A stretch of DNA of 64,000 nt from Chaetorhynchus papuensis. Its lineage: Eukaryota; Chordata; Aves; Passeriformes; Rhipiduridae. Both the position numbers and the translations under genes were made by a program. The notes under the pieces were generated by a model. The model ran no database searches. It saw nothing but the letters and a program-made list of their open reading frames with translations, and was not told where the DNA came from. Each line of letters begins with the position of its first letter. The first letter of the stretch is position 1. This document shows positions 43,386-54,338 of the stretch, piece after piece. The stretch is from positions 36,740 to 100,739 of the forward strand of contig VWYX01000688.1 in the NCBI GenBank assembly GCA_013396525.1, read 5' to 3'.

Positions 43386-46300
43386 GTGGCACAAGGTTAT
43401 TGGTTCTTCAGGCCAGCCACCCTCTGAGGGGCTGACCCAAGTCCCAGCACGTAGCAGACGAGTGTTTTTCTAACCGAAATAATAACTGTCTAGGAAAACA
43501 ACGGCAGGTGCAAGGAGTTTACAAAACTGTAACACTGTTTTACTTAGCATGTATGGGAAAGGCAGAGTTCTCACAGAACGCTAGAGAGCTGAAGGATTTC
43601 CCTGCTCAAGCTCCATCAGCATCAACACCGTGCAGGGTCAGCCTGCTGCGTGCCGCTGCAGCTGCCAGCCCCGGGCTAAAGCCTGGCAGTGCGGGTAGGT
43701 GACAGCAACAGCTACAGTGATGAATCCAGCAGAGGCAAGACCTGGGGGTGATGCAAACCTGGCTGGGTTTTCTGTGAGGGAAACCCATTTTTTGTGTAAG
43801 CCAAATCCAAACCAAGGAGCATTTCTGAGAGCACACAGGGAGGGGGTGCCTTTTAGCCTCCCAGCCTCTCTGAAAGTGTTGTAATCTAAGCTGCTCTCTG
43901 GAAATATCACTGTAAGGCTGGGAAGAGAAGACTGGAGCTGGGAAATGTGTTCCTAGCTCACCAGTTAGGTATTCTTTCTGCAGCAGCTGCCTTGTTTGTG
44001 AAATGGAACCAACTCCCTGCCTAGCTGAGATGATTATTTGCTGTATTTGCTGATGAAACAGCCGTGGTCCCCAGGCCAGCAGCTGGAAAGCAAGTCTGCA
44101 TAGGAGACATAGTCTAGTCTGGAGAAGAAAACCATGAGGTTGGGACAAGGGGCAGGAAAACAGGCAGAGGTGGGCAGGTGAATGGGGGCAGGCAGTGGAG
44201 AGTCCCTGCCTCTCTGCTGGGCCTGAGTGAGACCACAGTGCCAGTCCCAGTCTCTGGTCAATGCCTGCAGAGTGCTAAGAACATGTAAAAGTGCTAAGTG
44301 CTATAAATTATTATTAAGGATAGACTGCTCTGGGATGTTTGGGATCATTAAAAGCTCCCCACTGGACGGCTAAATAACCCCTGCTTTGGTCTGGCTGGGC
44401 ACAGGTTGGTGTTTTTATTTCTTTCCACCCCACTTTGTGCCGAACCAGGCAAAAATGTGGACAATTCCCAACAGGGACATCAGTGGGAGCCCTGCAGCAG
44501 AGAGAACGCTGGTGTGCCCAGGGTCTTGCTGGCAGCATTGCTCCCCAGTCCCTGCCAAGCTCTGCTCACCCTCAAGGTGCTCCATCCCCCTTCAAAAACC
44601 CTCCCTCCCCTTAGCTGCCCAACCATGTCCTTCCACTCCTCCTCAGCTACATCCACAATGATTTAAAATGAATAAGGCACTTGAGATGCTACAGGAACGG
44701 GAGCTGCTGCTGGAGAGAGCCAGGGAAAGAGCTGAATTCCCAGGTTAATGATGAATCACTCTGGGAGTGGAGTCATTGATTTGTAATCATTGCCTGGCTC
44801 CCAAATAGAATAGCCATGAATTCCTCTGACCAGCAACCGAGACAAGGTGCTTTGGGCTATTCCCAGCACACCTGCAAAAGTCCAGATCTTGCTCACAATA
44901 GCGGGGCTCAGATCTCCAGGAGCCAAACAACTCCATCAGCGTTTGGCCTCTAACGAGAGGGGCTCAGCAGCCAGCACACCCACCAGGCTGTCACTGTGCT
45001 GCTGCTGAGCTTAGCGTGCAAATAAATAAGTGAAACTGCATCGTTTCCTTCCAGTCCTTCACCACAATTCCCTGCTGCTGTCACCCCGCCCTGGAGGTCT
45101 GGGAAGGGGAAGTACAGAACCAAGTGAGCCGGTGTGTATTAACACCCTGTTGCTTTGGGGGCAAACATCAGGCTGCCAAGGGCTCCCAGGGCACGAGCTG
45201 AGAGCCCTGGGTGTTTGGGAGAGGGGCTCAGTGCCATCCAGGGCAGGTCCCAAGCTGTCACCAAGCCTTCTGTGCAAAGATTCCCAGAGCCTTGAGTTTA
45301 TTATTTGTGTTCTTGTATTCTCTTCCTCTCCTACCCACAGGGGCAAAAATGAGAGCAAACCAGGCAACCAAAACATCCTGGAATAGTGAGTGTACTTGAC
45401 TCTCTCTCTCTGGGGGATGACTTCAGGGAGGGTAGAAGCCCAGTGCTACCATGGGAAGTGTTTTCTTGCTTTTTGCACTTGTCACATGAGGTTTCCTGCC
45501 CGACCTGCGGTGTCTATCCACCACCAGGCTGTGGTGACTCACTGGGGTTAGTGTGGTTTTGGAGGGATTTTTTCCTAGCATAAAAGCAGGCAAAATTCCT
45601 GTTCCTAGGAGCTATATTCCATATAAACATCCTCCCCACTCCCAGCCTCCTCCTCCACCCACCTGACTTCCCCAACCAGAACCAAAAGCCAACCACGTGT
45701 CTGTCCTAATCCTTTCACCTCTGCCCCTGAGGTCCATCACACCTTGACACGAGTTCATCCCTGGTCACTCTGCAGCTGTGAGCATCCCCGTGACCTCTGC
45801 CAGGACATCCTGGGCCTCCATGTCAAGCCTCTCCTCACCTCACTGCCTCTCCATTTCTCTGTGCCTACATCACCCACACAGCTCCACCATCACACAGACA
45901 TCAAGCCCAAGCAGTAAGCAGCACAAGGCCTTGCAGTGACACTGCGCCATGCTTCTCTCTCTCTCTCTCTCTCTCTCACCCTGGCCTCTCATGGAAATCT
46001 CACCAGAAGAGACATTCTGCACTGCATCCCAGAGCTACGGCTCTATCTTCTACTCTGAGGCTCCAGAAATGCTTTGGAAGAGAGGACGGCAAAGGCTGGG
46101 GAGCACATCAGCAGATGCACCCGACCTTCAGCTGCTCAGAAGTCGCCCTGCTCTGTACGGTTTCTTTTCCTCCTGGGCATGAGACAAGCAAGTCAGCATT
46201 TAGAATGGGTTTACACTAAAAAATTAACAGTAGTGAGGAGCATTTGGGTTAAAACATGACTGGCCAAAAGTGCCTGTCTCGTAGCCAAGCTTCATCCTGC

Positions 46301-49080
46301 CTAGGCAAGCCTCCAAACTTTATTAAAGCCTTGGGATGTCAAAACAAGGCTTCTGCACGGTTCCCTTTAGAGGTACCTCCAGACACCATGCCACAAATGC
46401 AGATGCTGGCTTCGAGCCAGTCAGCACTAGCAGCCCTGCCAGCAAAACCTCATTCCCCCAAGCTCCTTAGGCAGGGCTGTGCTCTGCAGGGATTTGTACT
46501 GCTCTCAGCTGTGGCAACACCTGAGCAACAGAGTTGAAAGCAGGGTGAAGGGTGCTCATCCCAGCACCAGTCACCTGCCCAGGGTACACACTGAACAGCA
46601 GAGCCACTTGTGATCATTACAGGCAAAGCTCAGGGCATTTCTGGCATGCCTAGGCTTGTTCATCCTGTTCTTCAGAGGCATTTCAGCCCAGCCCATAGCA
46701 CTCTTGTCCCCTGGCACCTCCCAGCCTTACCTTGCAGGTAGTGATAGATACAGTGTGACCTTCAGCGAAATTGCTGCACCTCCCCAGGAGATGCTCTTCC
46801 CCTAAAGCACTGCAAGCAGCCAAGCCCTCAGGGCACCCACCCTAACCCGGTGACAAGGGCATGGAGCACACAGTCGGTGCCACTTTTACCAGACCTTCAG
46901 CAGCAAGCTGCAGTGTGACCACTGAACTCACAAAGTGAGGCACAGACAGAGACTTCAAGGAGGCTCACAGGGTCTTTGACCCAAACAGTGCACATCTTTT
47001 GGTAGCCATGAGAATACGACGACTTTTCAGCCCACCCTAGGAACAAATAGCTCAGGTCCACCTTCTTTCAGTGTTGGTGAGCAAGCCTTGTCCCTTGAAC
47101 CTTGCTGTCAGCTCTCAGAGTGGCTCTGATGTGAGTGTGCTGCTGTGAGGCCACCAGCCCCACCTCCTCCAGCTCCCCCTTGGATCCCAATCCACACCTA
47201 GCACAGAGGGGCCTGGTAGGGGCCCTGGGGAGCCATTATCACCATCTGCCTGAAATTCCCCTTTCCCCTGGCCTCCTTCAGCTTGTGGAGCCTCCCTCCC
47301 TGCTCCAGCACACATGAAGGTTTTGGTATGTGGCACATCTGTTCAGGAATGCTGCTGCCCACTGCTGCTTCGCATTGTAACATGGGAGAGCTTCTTCCTT
47401 TCTGTCCTGCCTGACCAATATGTCCTCTGCAGACAAAGAGTGACTATTTCCTGCTGTGGTTTCACCCTGCTGGTGACGACCCAGGCAAAATCCCGGGCAA
47501 CATCAGGGACATTGATCAGCGTGTCAGCTGCGAGGGCTGGCTCCGTGTGGGAAGGTGAGCCTGGAGCTGAGGGTGGCAGGAGGCAGGCGTGGGGCAGTGG
47601 CCACACTGGCAGAGGTGCAGCCCCAAGCAAGAGCAGCAGAGCAGGTCTGGTGATGGCAATCAGGTTCAGTGACAGCCCAGTGCAAGCCCTTGGTGACGAG
47701 ACAGACCCAAGGTCAGCTCAGGGACCGAAGTCCACAGGCCAAGGTCCGTATAAACATGGCACAGGCATAGCTGCAAGGTAGCCCAGCTAGCCAACAGCAG
47801 GACAGGCCCTCACTGGGGCTTTTAGCAGAGCTTTCTTGAAGAGCTCTCTTCTCATCAGTCACATGTGTGATTATCTAAGTCAGCCCGGAACCCAGGGAGT
47901 CAAACCCCCAGGGGATGCTCTCAGAGCCCTGACACGGGCTACAATGCTGTGTGAGCCTTCTGAAGGCAGGTAGAGATGCAAGGGATGAATATAATCTGCT
48001 GCCAATCTCCAGGCTGAAGCACCACAGCTCCTCAAATGCTGATGGTCACAGCAGTGGGCGTTTTAAAGCAAAAGATCCTTACCAGACAACCCTCTGCCTT
48101 CTGCAGCAGTGAAGTTCTCCACTCCTATATTGATCACATGGAAAAGGATGTGTAAAGTTGCTGTTAAGAAAGGGAGCAAATAGTGAAATTGGAAACTGTT
48201 TTAACAAAGTTTTGAAACAGAGCTGGGGACAGAAATCCGTGCAGTGCACAGGAGGGAACACTGTCTCAGGGCTAATATGTGTGTGCACTGACCTTCTTGA
48301 GCTAAACCAGTATTCACATTTTCACTCTGGAGAGGGGGAACTATCAGCCAAACCGGGCTTCTAACTGACCAGTGGTTCTGCTATTTTCTGTTTATTCACC
48401 CTGCTACGAGTTGACCTGAACCAGATCCTGTCTGCATCTCTCTCAGGTGTTCAAAACCCACCTCTGGGAGACAGCAGGAAAGATGAAACGCTCAGCATTC
48501 GTGCCATGCTCACCAGTCCCTGGGCAGAAGAGGTGGCTAGCAGTCACCAGCACCCTTTCTGGGCCAAGATGATGATGATGATGTATCAGGGTGCTAGGTT
48601 CAGAGATTTTAGTCTAAATTCTGCAGCCAGCTTCTCTCCAGCAAGGCCCTACAGCAGTACCAGAAATCAGCTTTATAAAGGCTACGAAGGGCTGTGCCAC
48701 AGGCACTGAGACACAGCCAGGCTGCAGCTTGCTGAAAGGGCCCACCTCCATCAGTGTGAAGAAAGAAAATCCAACAACTGCATTTAGTCTGCGGGCATCT
48801 TAATGTCTCTGAAACTGCTGGCCGGCCTCCTCCTGCCACTGTCCCAGCACCAGCCATCACCACGCCGAGGTAAAGCTGTGATTCCCAGCACAGGATGGGG
48901 GCCAAGGGGAATTCTCTGAGGCAGACAGGCTCTCCAGCAGCCTGGCAGCTCCGAGGTCCGCAATGGAAATTAATCACTGAACTCAGGGAAGCGCACCTGA
49001 AATGAAAAAAAACACAAACACCACCAACTTTGCTGAGGAGGCACCTTAAATGAAAAAATCCAACGCCACGACTGTGCACG
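43386..49080. other. Intergenic, no gene recognised
   Basis: Mixed DNA with a (CT)12 microsatellite at 45954-45977. Around 44742-44805 there is a compact AT-rich block with AP-1/homeodomain-like words (TGAATCACT, GGAGTCATTGATTTGTAATC). No coding exon can be assigned. Confidence 0.4.
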
Positions 49081-49200
49081 CCCAGCCTGTTGAAATGACA
49101 CTGTAATTAAAACTTAATGAAAAGCGCCATTCATCAATGAGTTGTATTAACCTTGTCTAAAACCATTTGGACAAATTAAAACTCCTCTTGGTCTTTTCCT
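49081..49200. promoter_or_regulatory. AT-rich ATTA-motif block, candidate conserved non-coding element
   Basis: It has several homeodomain-type cores close together (GTAATTAAAACTTAATG, GTATTAACC, CAAATTAAAACTCC) without simple-sequence bias, between GC-richer flanks. This is a typical look for a conserved developmental enhancer, but conservation cannot be tested here. Confidence 0.25.
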
Positions 49201-49342
49201 GCCACGCTAAAAGCAGCAAGTCACGAAACAAATCAATAACGCTGGCCACATTGGTTCTTTGTTCGGGGCAGAAGAAAGCTTTGCTGTTGGAAAGCTTCAG
49301 CTGGCATGGCTTCAGCCACCGAGACGCTGCCTCCTGGCCTCT

Positions 49343-49580
49343 GCCAGGGCCCCTGCTGGCGAGCCCCAAAAGAGATTGCCAGGGTACTTACATGGGCACA
49401 TAAAGAATGCTCCCAAAAGCGCTGCCGGGGACCAGCTGTCCCACTCCGGGGGACACTTCCAGGTTATTTGCATGAGCAGATATAAATCGATGCCCCAGAG
49501 AGCACTGCCAAGGCCCCTGCTGGCACACAGCAGGGGCTGCTGCCAGGGTACTCACCCCAGCACAAAGCAGCAGGGTGAGG
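49343..49580. repeat. Diverged tandem repeat, ~82-bp unit, about three copies
   Basis: Units at 49343-49423, 49424-49506 and 49507-~49580 each start GCC(A/G)(A/G)GG(C/A)CC and contain a central CCAGG(G)T(T)A block. The second and third end near GCACTGCC or GCTGTC words. Identity between units looks like 60-75 %, so it is old. Unit 2 contains the octamer ATTTGCAT (about 49466-49473) next to TATAAATCGAT. Confidence 0.55.
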
Positions 49581-50099
49581 CTGTCACGGACCCTGTGCGT
49601 GCACATCTCACCCTGTCCAGGGTGCTCCGTGGTGCTGCCCCTCATGGGATCAAACCCACACAGGGCCCAGCATCCCAGCTGGATTGCTTTCTGCTGCTCC
49701 TTCGCCGGCCACAGACCCGTAAAGCAGAAAGACTGCCAGACCTTGAGCTCTTTCCTTCCCTCGCCCAGCTGCGCCCGTCTCTCTCCAGCCACACGACAGC
49801 TGAGCAGCTCAGCACTGTGCCACCTGCTCCCCACCTCCAATGCATCCCCCTCCAAATCCCACACACAGCCACCCCAGGGATGCTCAGAGCTTTGCCTTGC
49901 ACCCTTCTCCTGCAAGGCTCTGGCCCCACAGCAGCCACGGGGCCACTCAAGCTGTGTGCAGTGGCCAGGAAACACGTGGAAACCTTGGAAGGTGTCTTGC
50001 GGGGACTTTACGATGTGCATCCCCTATCTCTGCTCTAGGCCCAGAAATTAATTTGGTGCCTTTTCTGTGCCTTTAAACTGAGCCTGAGAGGGGGGAGAG

Positions 50100-50660
50100 G
50101 AAAAAAAACTGAGAGAACTTTTCACAGCAGTTGTTCAAGGACACAGACACTCACTCACTCCTCTGCACTTGGCTGCTGCGGCAGCAAGAGCGGAGGAAGC
50201 ACCCTTGCTTTCCAGCCAGCTCTCAGCTCCTTTTCTCAGGAGAGAGATGGAGAGTTGAACTTTGTTTTCTTGGGACTTTTGGGGTATTTTTTTTCCCCTT
50301 CTTCTCTTCTGGACTGTTTCAACAACATCAGAACACATCAGGAGAATTTTCCACTGAGGCCTGGAGGTGGGCCCACACCGACCCAGCTCTGAGGAGGAGG
50401 AGAGAGACCACACCTACAGAAGGACTCTGAAATCTTCCCAGGTTTCTCGCCACAGCGAGAGATTTTATTATTCAGCATTATTATCCTTTTCCTGTGTGTT
50501 TGCTAGATAAATAGGTTTTTTATCTCTTTCACTTTCCTCCGAGGTAAATTTCTTTTTTTCCCGAACCTGGTGGAGGAGGGGTGGTTGTAACCTGCCTTCT
50601 CTCAGAGGATATTCTCCTCCAAATTTGGCCAAACCGGCACAGTAGGAAACTAAATACACC
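50100..50660. mobile_element. LTR-like segment (unclassified)
   Basis: About 550 bp with purine/pyrimidine tracts. On the minus strand it begins TGTGCCGGTTTGGCC and has AATAAA (complement of 50464-50469). It looks like a repeated avian LTR, but I found no clear target-site duplication and cannot compare it to a library. It directly adjoins the next LTR-like segment. Confidence 0.35.
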
Positions 50661-50685
50661 TGCCTGAGGCAGGTTCACTGCTGCT

Positions 50686-51160
50686 GTTGGGTTTACTTAG
50701 GCTGTGGCCCTGGTGCCTCCCCCGAGGCCCTGCTGTGGCCGGGGCTGCTCTTCTCCCTCCTCGCTCCTCCACTGCACTCGCAGCACTTGCTGCAGTATTC
50801 ACGCTGGGGCATGGACTTTGCACAAGATGGAGAAGTGCAAAGACCTTTATTGCACAGTGACAATTCCCTAAATACCAGCCCACAAACAGGATATCACCTC
50901 ATATAAACAGGAAGGATACATCCCAGAGTGTCCCCCAGTCACCTGGAGTATTGCCTAGATGTTACCCACTATGGTAATAGGTAAATAATACCCTATAAGG
51001 TCACAAACCACAATCTTCCCACACAATTGGCCAAGAAGGCCACAAACCCATAATTCCCTTGTCCAGCCCATCTCAGGTGACCTGGATGTGTTTCCATGGT
51101 TACCTCTGGGCCTAGGGAAGAGGCCTATTCTAGGCCTTCCAGGCCTGCTCTTCTCTAACA
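50686..51160 (-). mobile_element. Candidate solo LTR of an endogenous retrovirus, ~475 bp
   Basis: Read on the minus strand it begins TGTTAGAGAAG and ends ACCCAACA (TG..CA termini). AATAAAGG (complement of 50846-50851) lies about 160 nt before the end, the usual U3-R-U5 layout. The right flank (CCCATG) and left flank (CTGCTG) do not match as a target-site duplication, so the ends are provisional. No gag, pol or env coding sequence is attached. Confidence 0.45.
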
Positions 51161-53880
51161 CCCATGGTGTAACCCCACACTTGCCGCGGGGCCATCGCTT
51201 GTGTGAGCACCGCTGAGAGAGTGTGGATGTGGTGGGTTAACTCCAGTTGTTCTCATACAATCCAGCAGGGCCCATTTTGGGTGCTGGTAAGCCCTGGGCT
51301 TCCATTAGAGCCCAGGGGAACTGTGTCACTGGGCCGGCAGCCCTGCAGCAGCTGCGTGCACGTTGCAGGCGATCTGCAGGGGTGTTCAAACCCTTGTAGA
51401 GAGAAAACATTTAAGGAGCTTTCTCTTTGGAAATGCCACTGCTGCAGCACAGCCAGTGAAATCCACCTCTGGGTGAAATTAATAAGAAGAAAGTTTGCTT
51501 GTCTGCTTCCCACCTGAGTAGTTAAGCTGCGGAAATTGCTGCCCCAAGACATTTGTTGATTTTTTGTGCCTTTTCATAAGTGCCCAACACAAGCCCTTAC
51601 TGGAGCCAGGACTCTACGGACACCCCCTGGAGCCGCCCCTCTAACCTTGCATTGCCCTCAGGACCGATCAGGATTACAGTGGGCATGTTCAGTGTTCAGC
51701 AGTTTAAACAGAAATAGAAAAACCGATCTGTGTTAGTCAGACGAACTCTTATTCTCCTCTAGATCTTTGTTTTTGCAAGTGATCAGCATCATGGGCAGGG
51801 GCAGAAAAATCTTCAGTAGGAGCAAGAGAACATCCCTACTGATGAAACACTTCCCAAACTCCACTGGCAAAGGTTGAATTCAGCTTTGGCAAGCAGGGGC
51901 TTACATCCCTAGCAGCCTTTGTTGCTTTAATTATAGCTTTTAATATTGCCTATAAAAATGTTTGAGACCTGCTGAACTCTTTTCTGAATCCTGCTGAGAC
52001 CCCTGGGCTCCATCACACATGGCAGAAGCACATTCCATAGGTAAATGTGCACAGTGTGAAAAGGGATTGCCTTCAATTGCCCTCATATGATTTCTGATGT
52101 AATTGAATATCTCTGCTTCTCACACAATGAAGCACAGAGATGAGTTCCCAGTGAATCTTTCTGAGCTGCTCATTCTTTCATGGAATTTTATCAAGCTGCA
52201 GCCACGAGGAAGGGAAAAAAAGACTTTGACTCAACTCTGGCTGGGGACTCAACTCTGCTTTTGTTCTTGCTGTGGGGTTCTGCTTCCCATTCGCATTCAG
52301 AGTTATAAGCAACTACTCTGTCTAGTGTCAAAAGTGAGTTCTTGGTGCTCTCACCTTTCCTGCACTTTGGGTTTGCCCAGCCTTCTTGCAACAGCAACGC
52401 CAGCGTAGGAGACTGATCTAAAGTGTCAGCGAGCAAAATCTGCCGTGTTGATAAGTGCACATGGAGAGGAAAACCCCGCTAAAGCCTCAGGCCTCCTGTT
52501 TAGTTTGCAGGGTTGCAAAACATAAAAAAACCCTCCCTGTTTATTAAATTGGGCAAACGTAGTCCGGAGCAACTGAGAGACAGATGTGGAACCCTACGAT
52601 GCCAGCACTACAGACTCGCTTTTCAAGCTAGAACAATACTTTAAAATGAACAATTCATTACTCGGATCTGTGAAAAGCAAATGAAGCTCAGCCTTTCCTA
52701 ACCTTGACATTTTCCAGACGGCTGGCCAAATCCATGGGTAGAACATTTCATGTTGGTAGAATAGAGGAAATAAGGCAAGAACTGTTTTTCTGCTGTCAGT
52801 AATGGTTTAAAATATAATAGGTTAGAAGCTTTACTTTATTTTAAGTGCTGAAGACACCAAAGAAAGCAAATATGCATCTTCATTTTATACAGAACTTGCT
52901 CTGTAGGAAGGCATTGTCTTTAAAGGTAGTTGAACTTCCTGCTTTCTCCCTCTGTTGGAGGTGGGCTTTTTTTAAAACAGTAGTTTCAAAGAATTTGTTT
53001 GTACTAATTCACTCCTCACAAACATTAAAGCCTTTCATTCATCTCTGAGATCCTCTGACAAAGTTGTCTGGCTGCAAAGAACATCAGAGTTTGCTTCTAA
53101 CAGGGAAAAAAGGTGTGCAGGTGTCTTGTCTGTGTCACTGCAGAAAATGAGCCAAAGAATTGAACTGTGGCCTGGGTCAGTGTTGTGTGTTCTTTTGAGT
53201 GCAAGGCTTCTCCATTAAAGATTTTTCTCTTTCTTCTCCCATGGTTTGTCAGCTTTCTAAAGGAGACACAAGGATGTGACTTGACCTTGCAGAAGGAAGG
53301 AAACCTCAAATGCAGGCTCTTCTCCCGTTCTGAACTTACAGCAAACCTTTGCAGAGGGTTTTGAAGAGTAGTCTTCTTGCTAAATAAACATAGAACCACT
53401 GCACTGTGCATGGAAAACAGGAAAAGCCTGGCTATGTGTGAGTGTTCCTTGCTTCATGGAAAAGACATTCTCTTAATGACATCTGGCATGTGAGTAAAAC
53501 AGAGCAGCAACCTCCATGACTTCAATAATTTCAGCCCAAAGGAGTACAAAATCCCGTTCTTCCCTCCCCACCTTTCTTAGGATGTGGGGACAAAATCCTT
53601 GTTGATACCCAATGGAGGATGGGCCCTTATGGCAGGTGGCTGCTCAGGACTCTGCGGGTGCTGGCTCTGGCCCTCTGACTGGTCTCTCTCGGGATAGAAT
53701 GTAAGGCTGCCTGTGTCCCACTCTGCCCCCAACACCCTCCCCGATCCCTCATGGGATGGAAAAGGGGTTTGGGGGGCTGGGGGTGGCTGATGGGTGCTGT
53801 GGTTGGAGTGCCTTGGGCTGGAAGCTCTGGCCAGTTCCCAGCGTGGGGCTATTGATGGCAGCGAGGCTCGGTGGGATGAG
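51161..53880. other. Intergenic, no gene recognised
   Basis: Ordinary mixed DNA with no exon, RNA gene or clear repeat recognised. Confidence 0.4.
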
Positions 53881-53884
53881 TCCC

Positions 53885-54338
53885 TCACCCTGAGGGCTGT
53901 GCAAGATGATCAGAGGGACAGAACTCCTCTCCTCCAAGGAAAGACTGACTTGGGATTACTCAGCCTGGAGAAGGCTCTTGGGAGAAGTCATTGTGGCCTT
54001 TTAGTACTGAAATAGGTTTTCATAAGAAAGATAAAGACGGGAAACATTTTTAGTAGGGTATGTTGTGATAGGATAAGGGGCACTGGTTCTAAACTAAGAG
54101 GGGCTAGATTTAGACTAGATAATAGGGGAAAAAAAAGTTTATGGTGAAGGTGGTGAAACACTAGAATGGGCTGCACATAGAAATTGTGGATTCCCCATCC
54201 CTGGAAACATTCAGGGTCAGGTTGGATTGGGCTCTGAGCAATATAATATAGCTGGAGATCTCCCTTCTCATTGCAGGGCAGCTGGAGCTAAATAACCTTT
54301 AGAGGCCCCTCCCAACACAAACCATTCTGTGACTCTAC
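53885..54338 (+). mobile_element. CR1 LINE 3' end, plus orientation (~450 bp)
   Basis: It contains GCAAGATGATCAGAGGGACA, TCAGCCTGGAGAAGGCTC, CATTGTGGCCTTTTAGTACT and CCCCATCCCTGGAAACATTC, and ends CAACACAAACCATTCTGTGA. These are CR1 3' UTR and terminus signatures in sense orientation. A more diverged copy with internal deletions. Confidence 0.9.

Noticed and set aside
49259..50051. Overlapping frames of 150-260 codons on both strands at 49.3-50.05 kb
   Set aside because: No family motif, no splice context, and the region is a GC-rich diverged tandem repeat, so the frames are probably chance.
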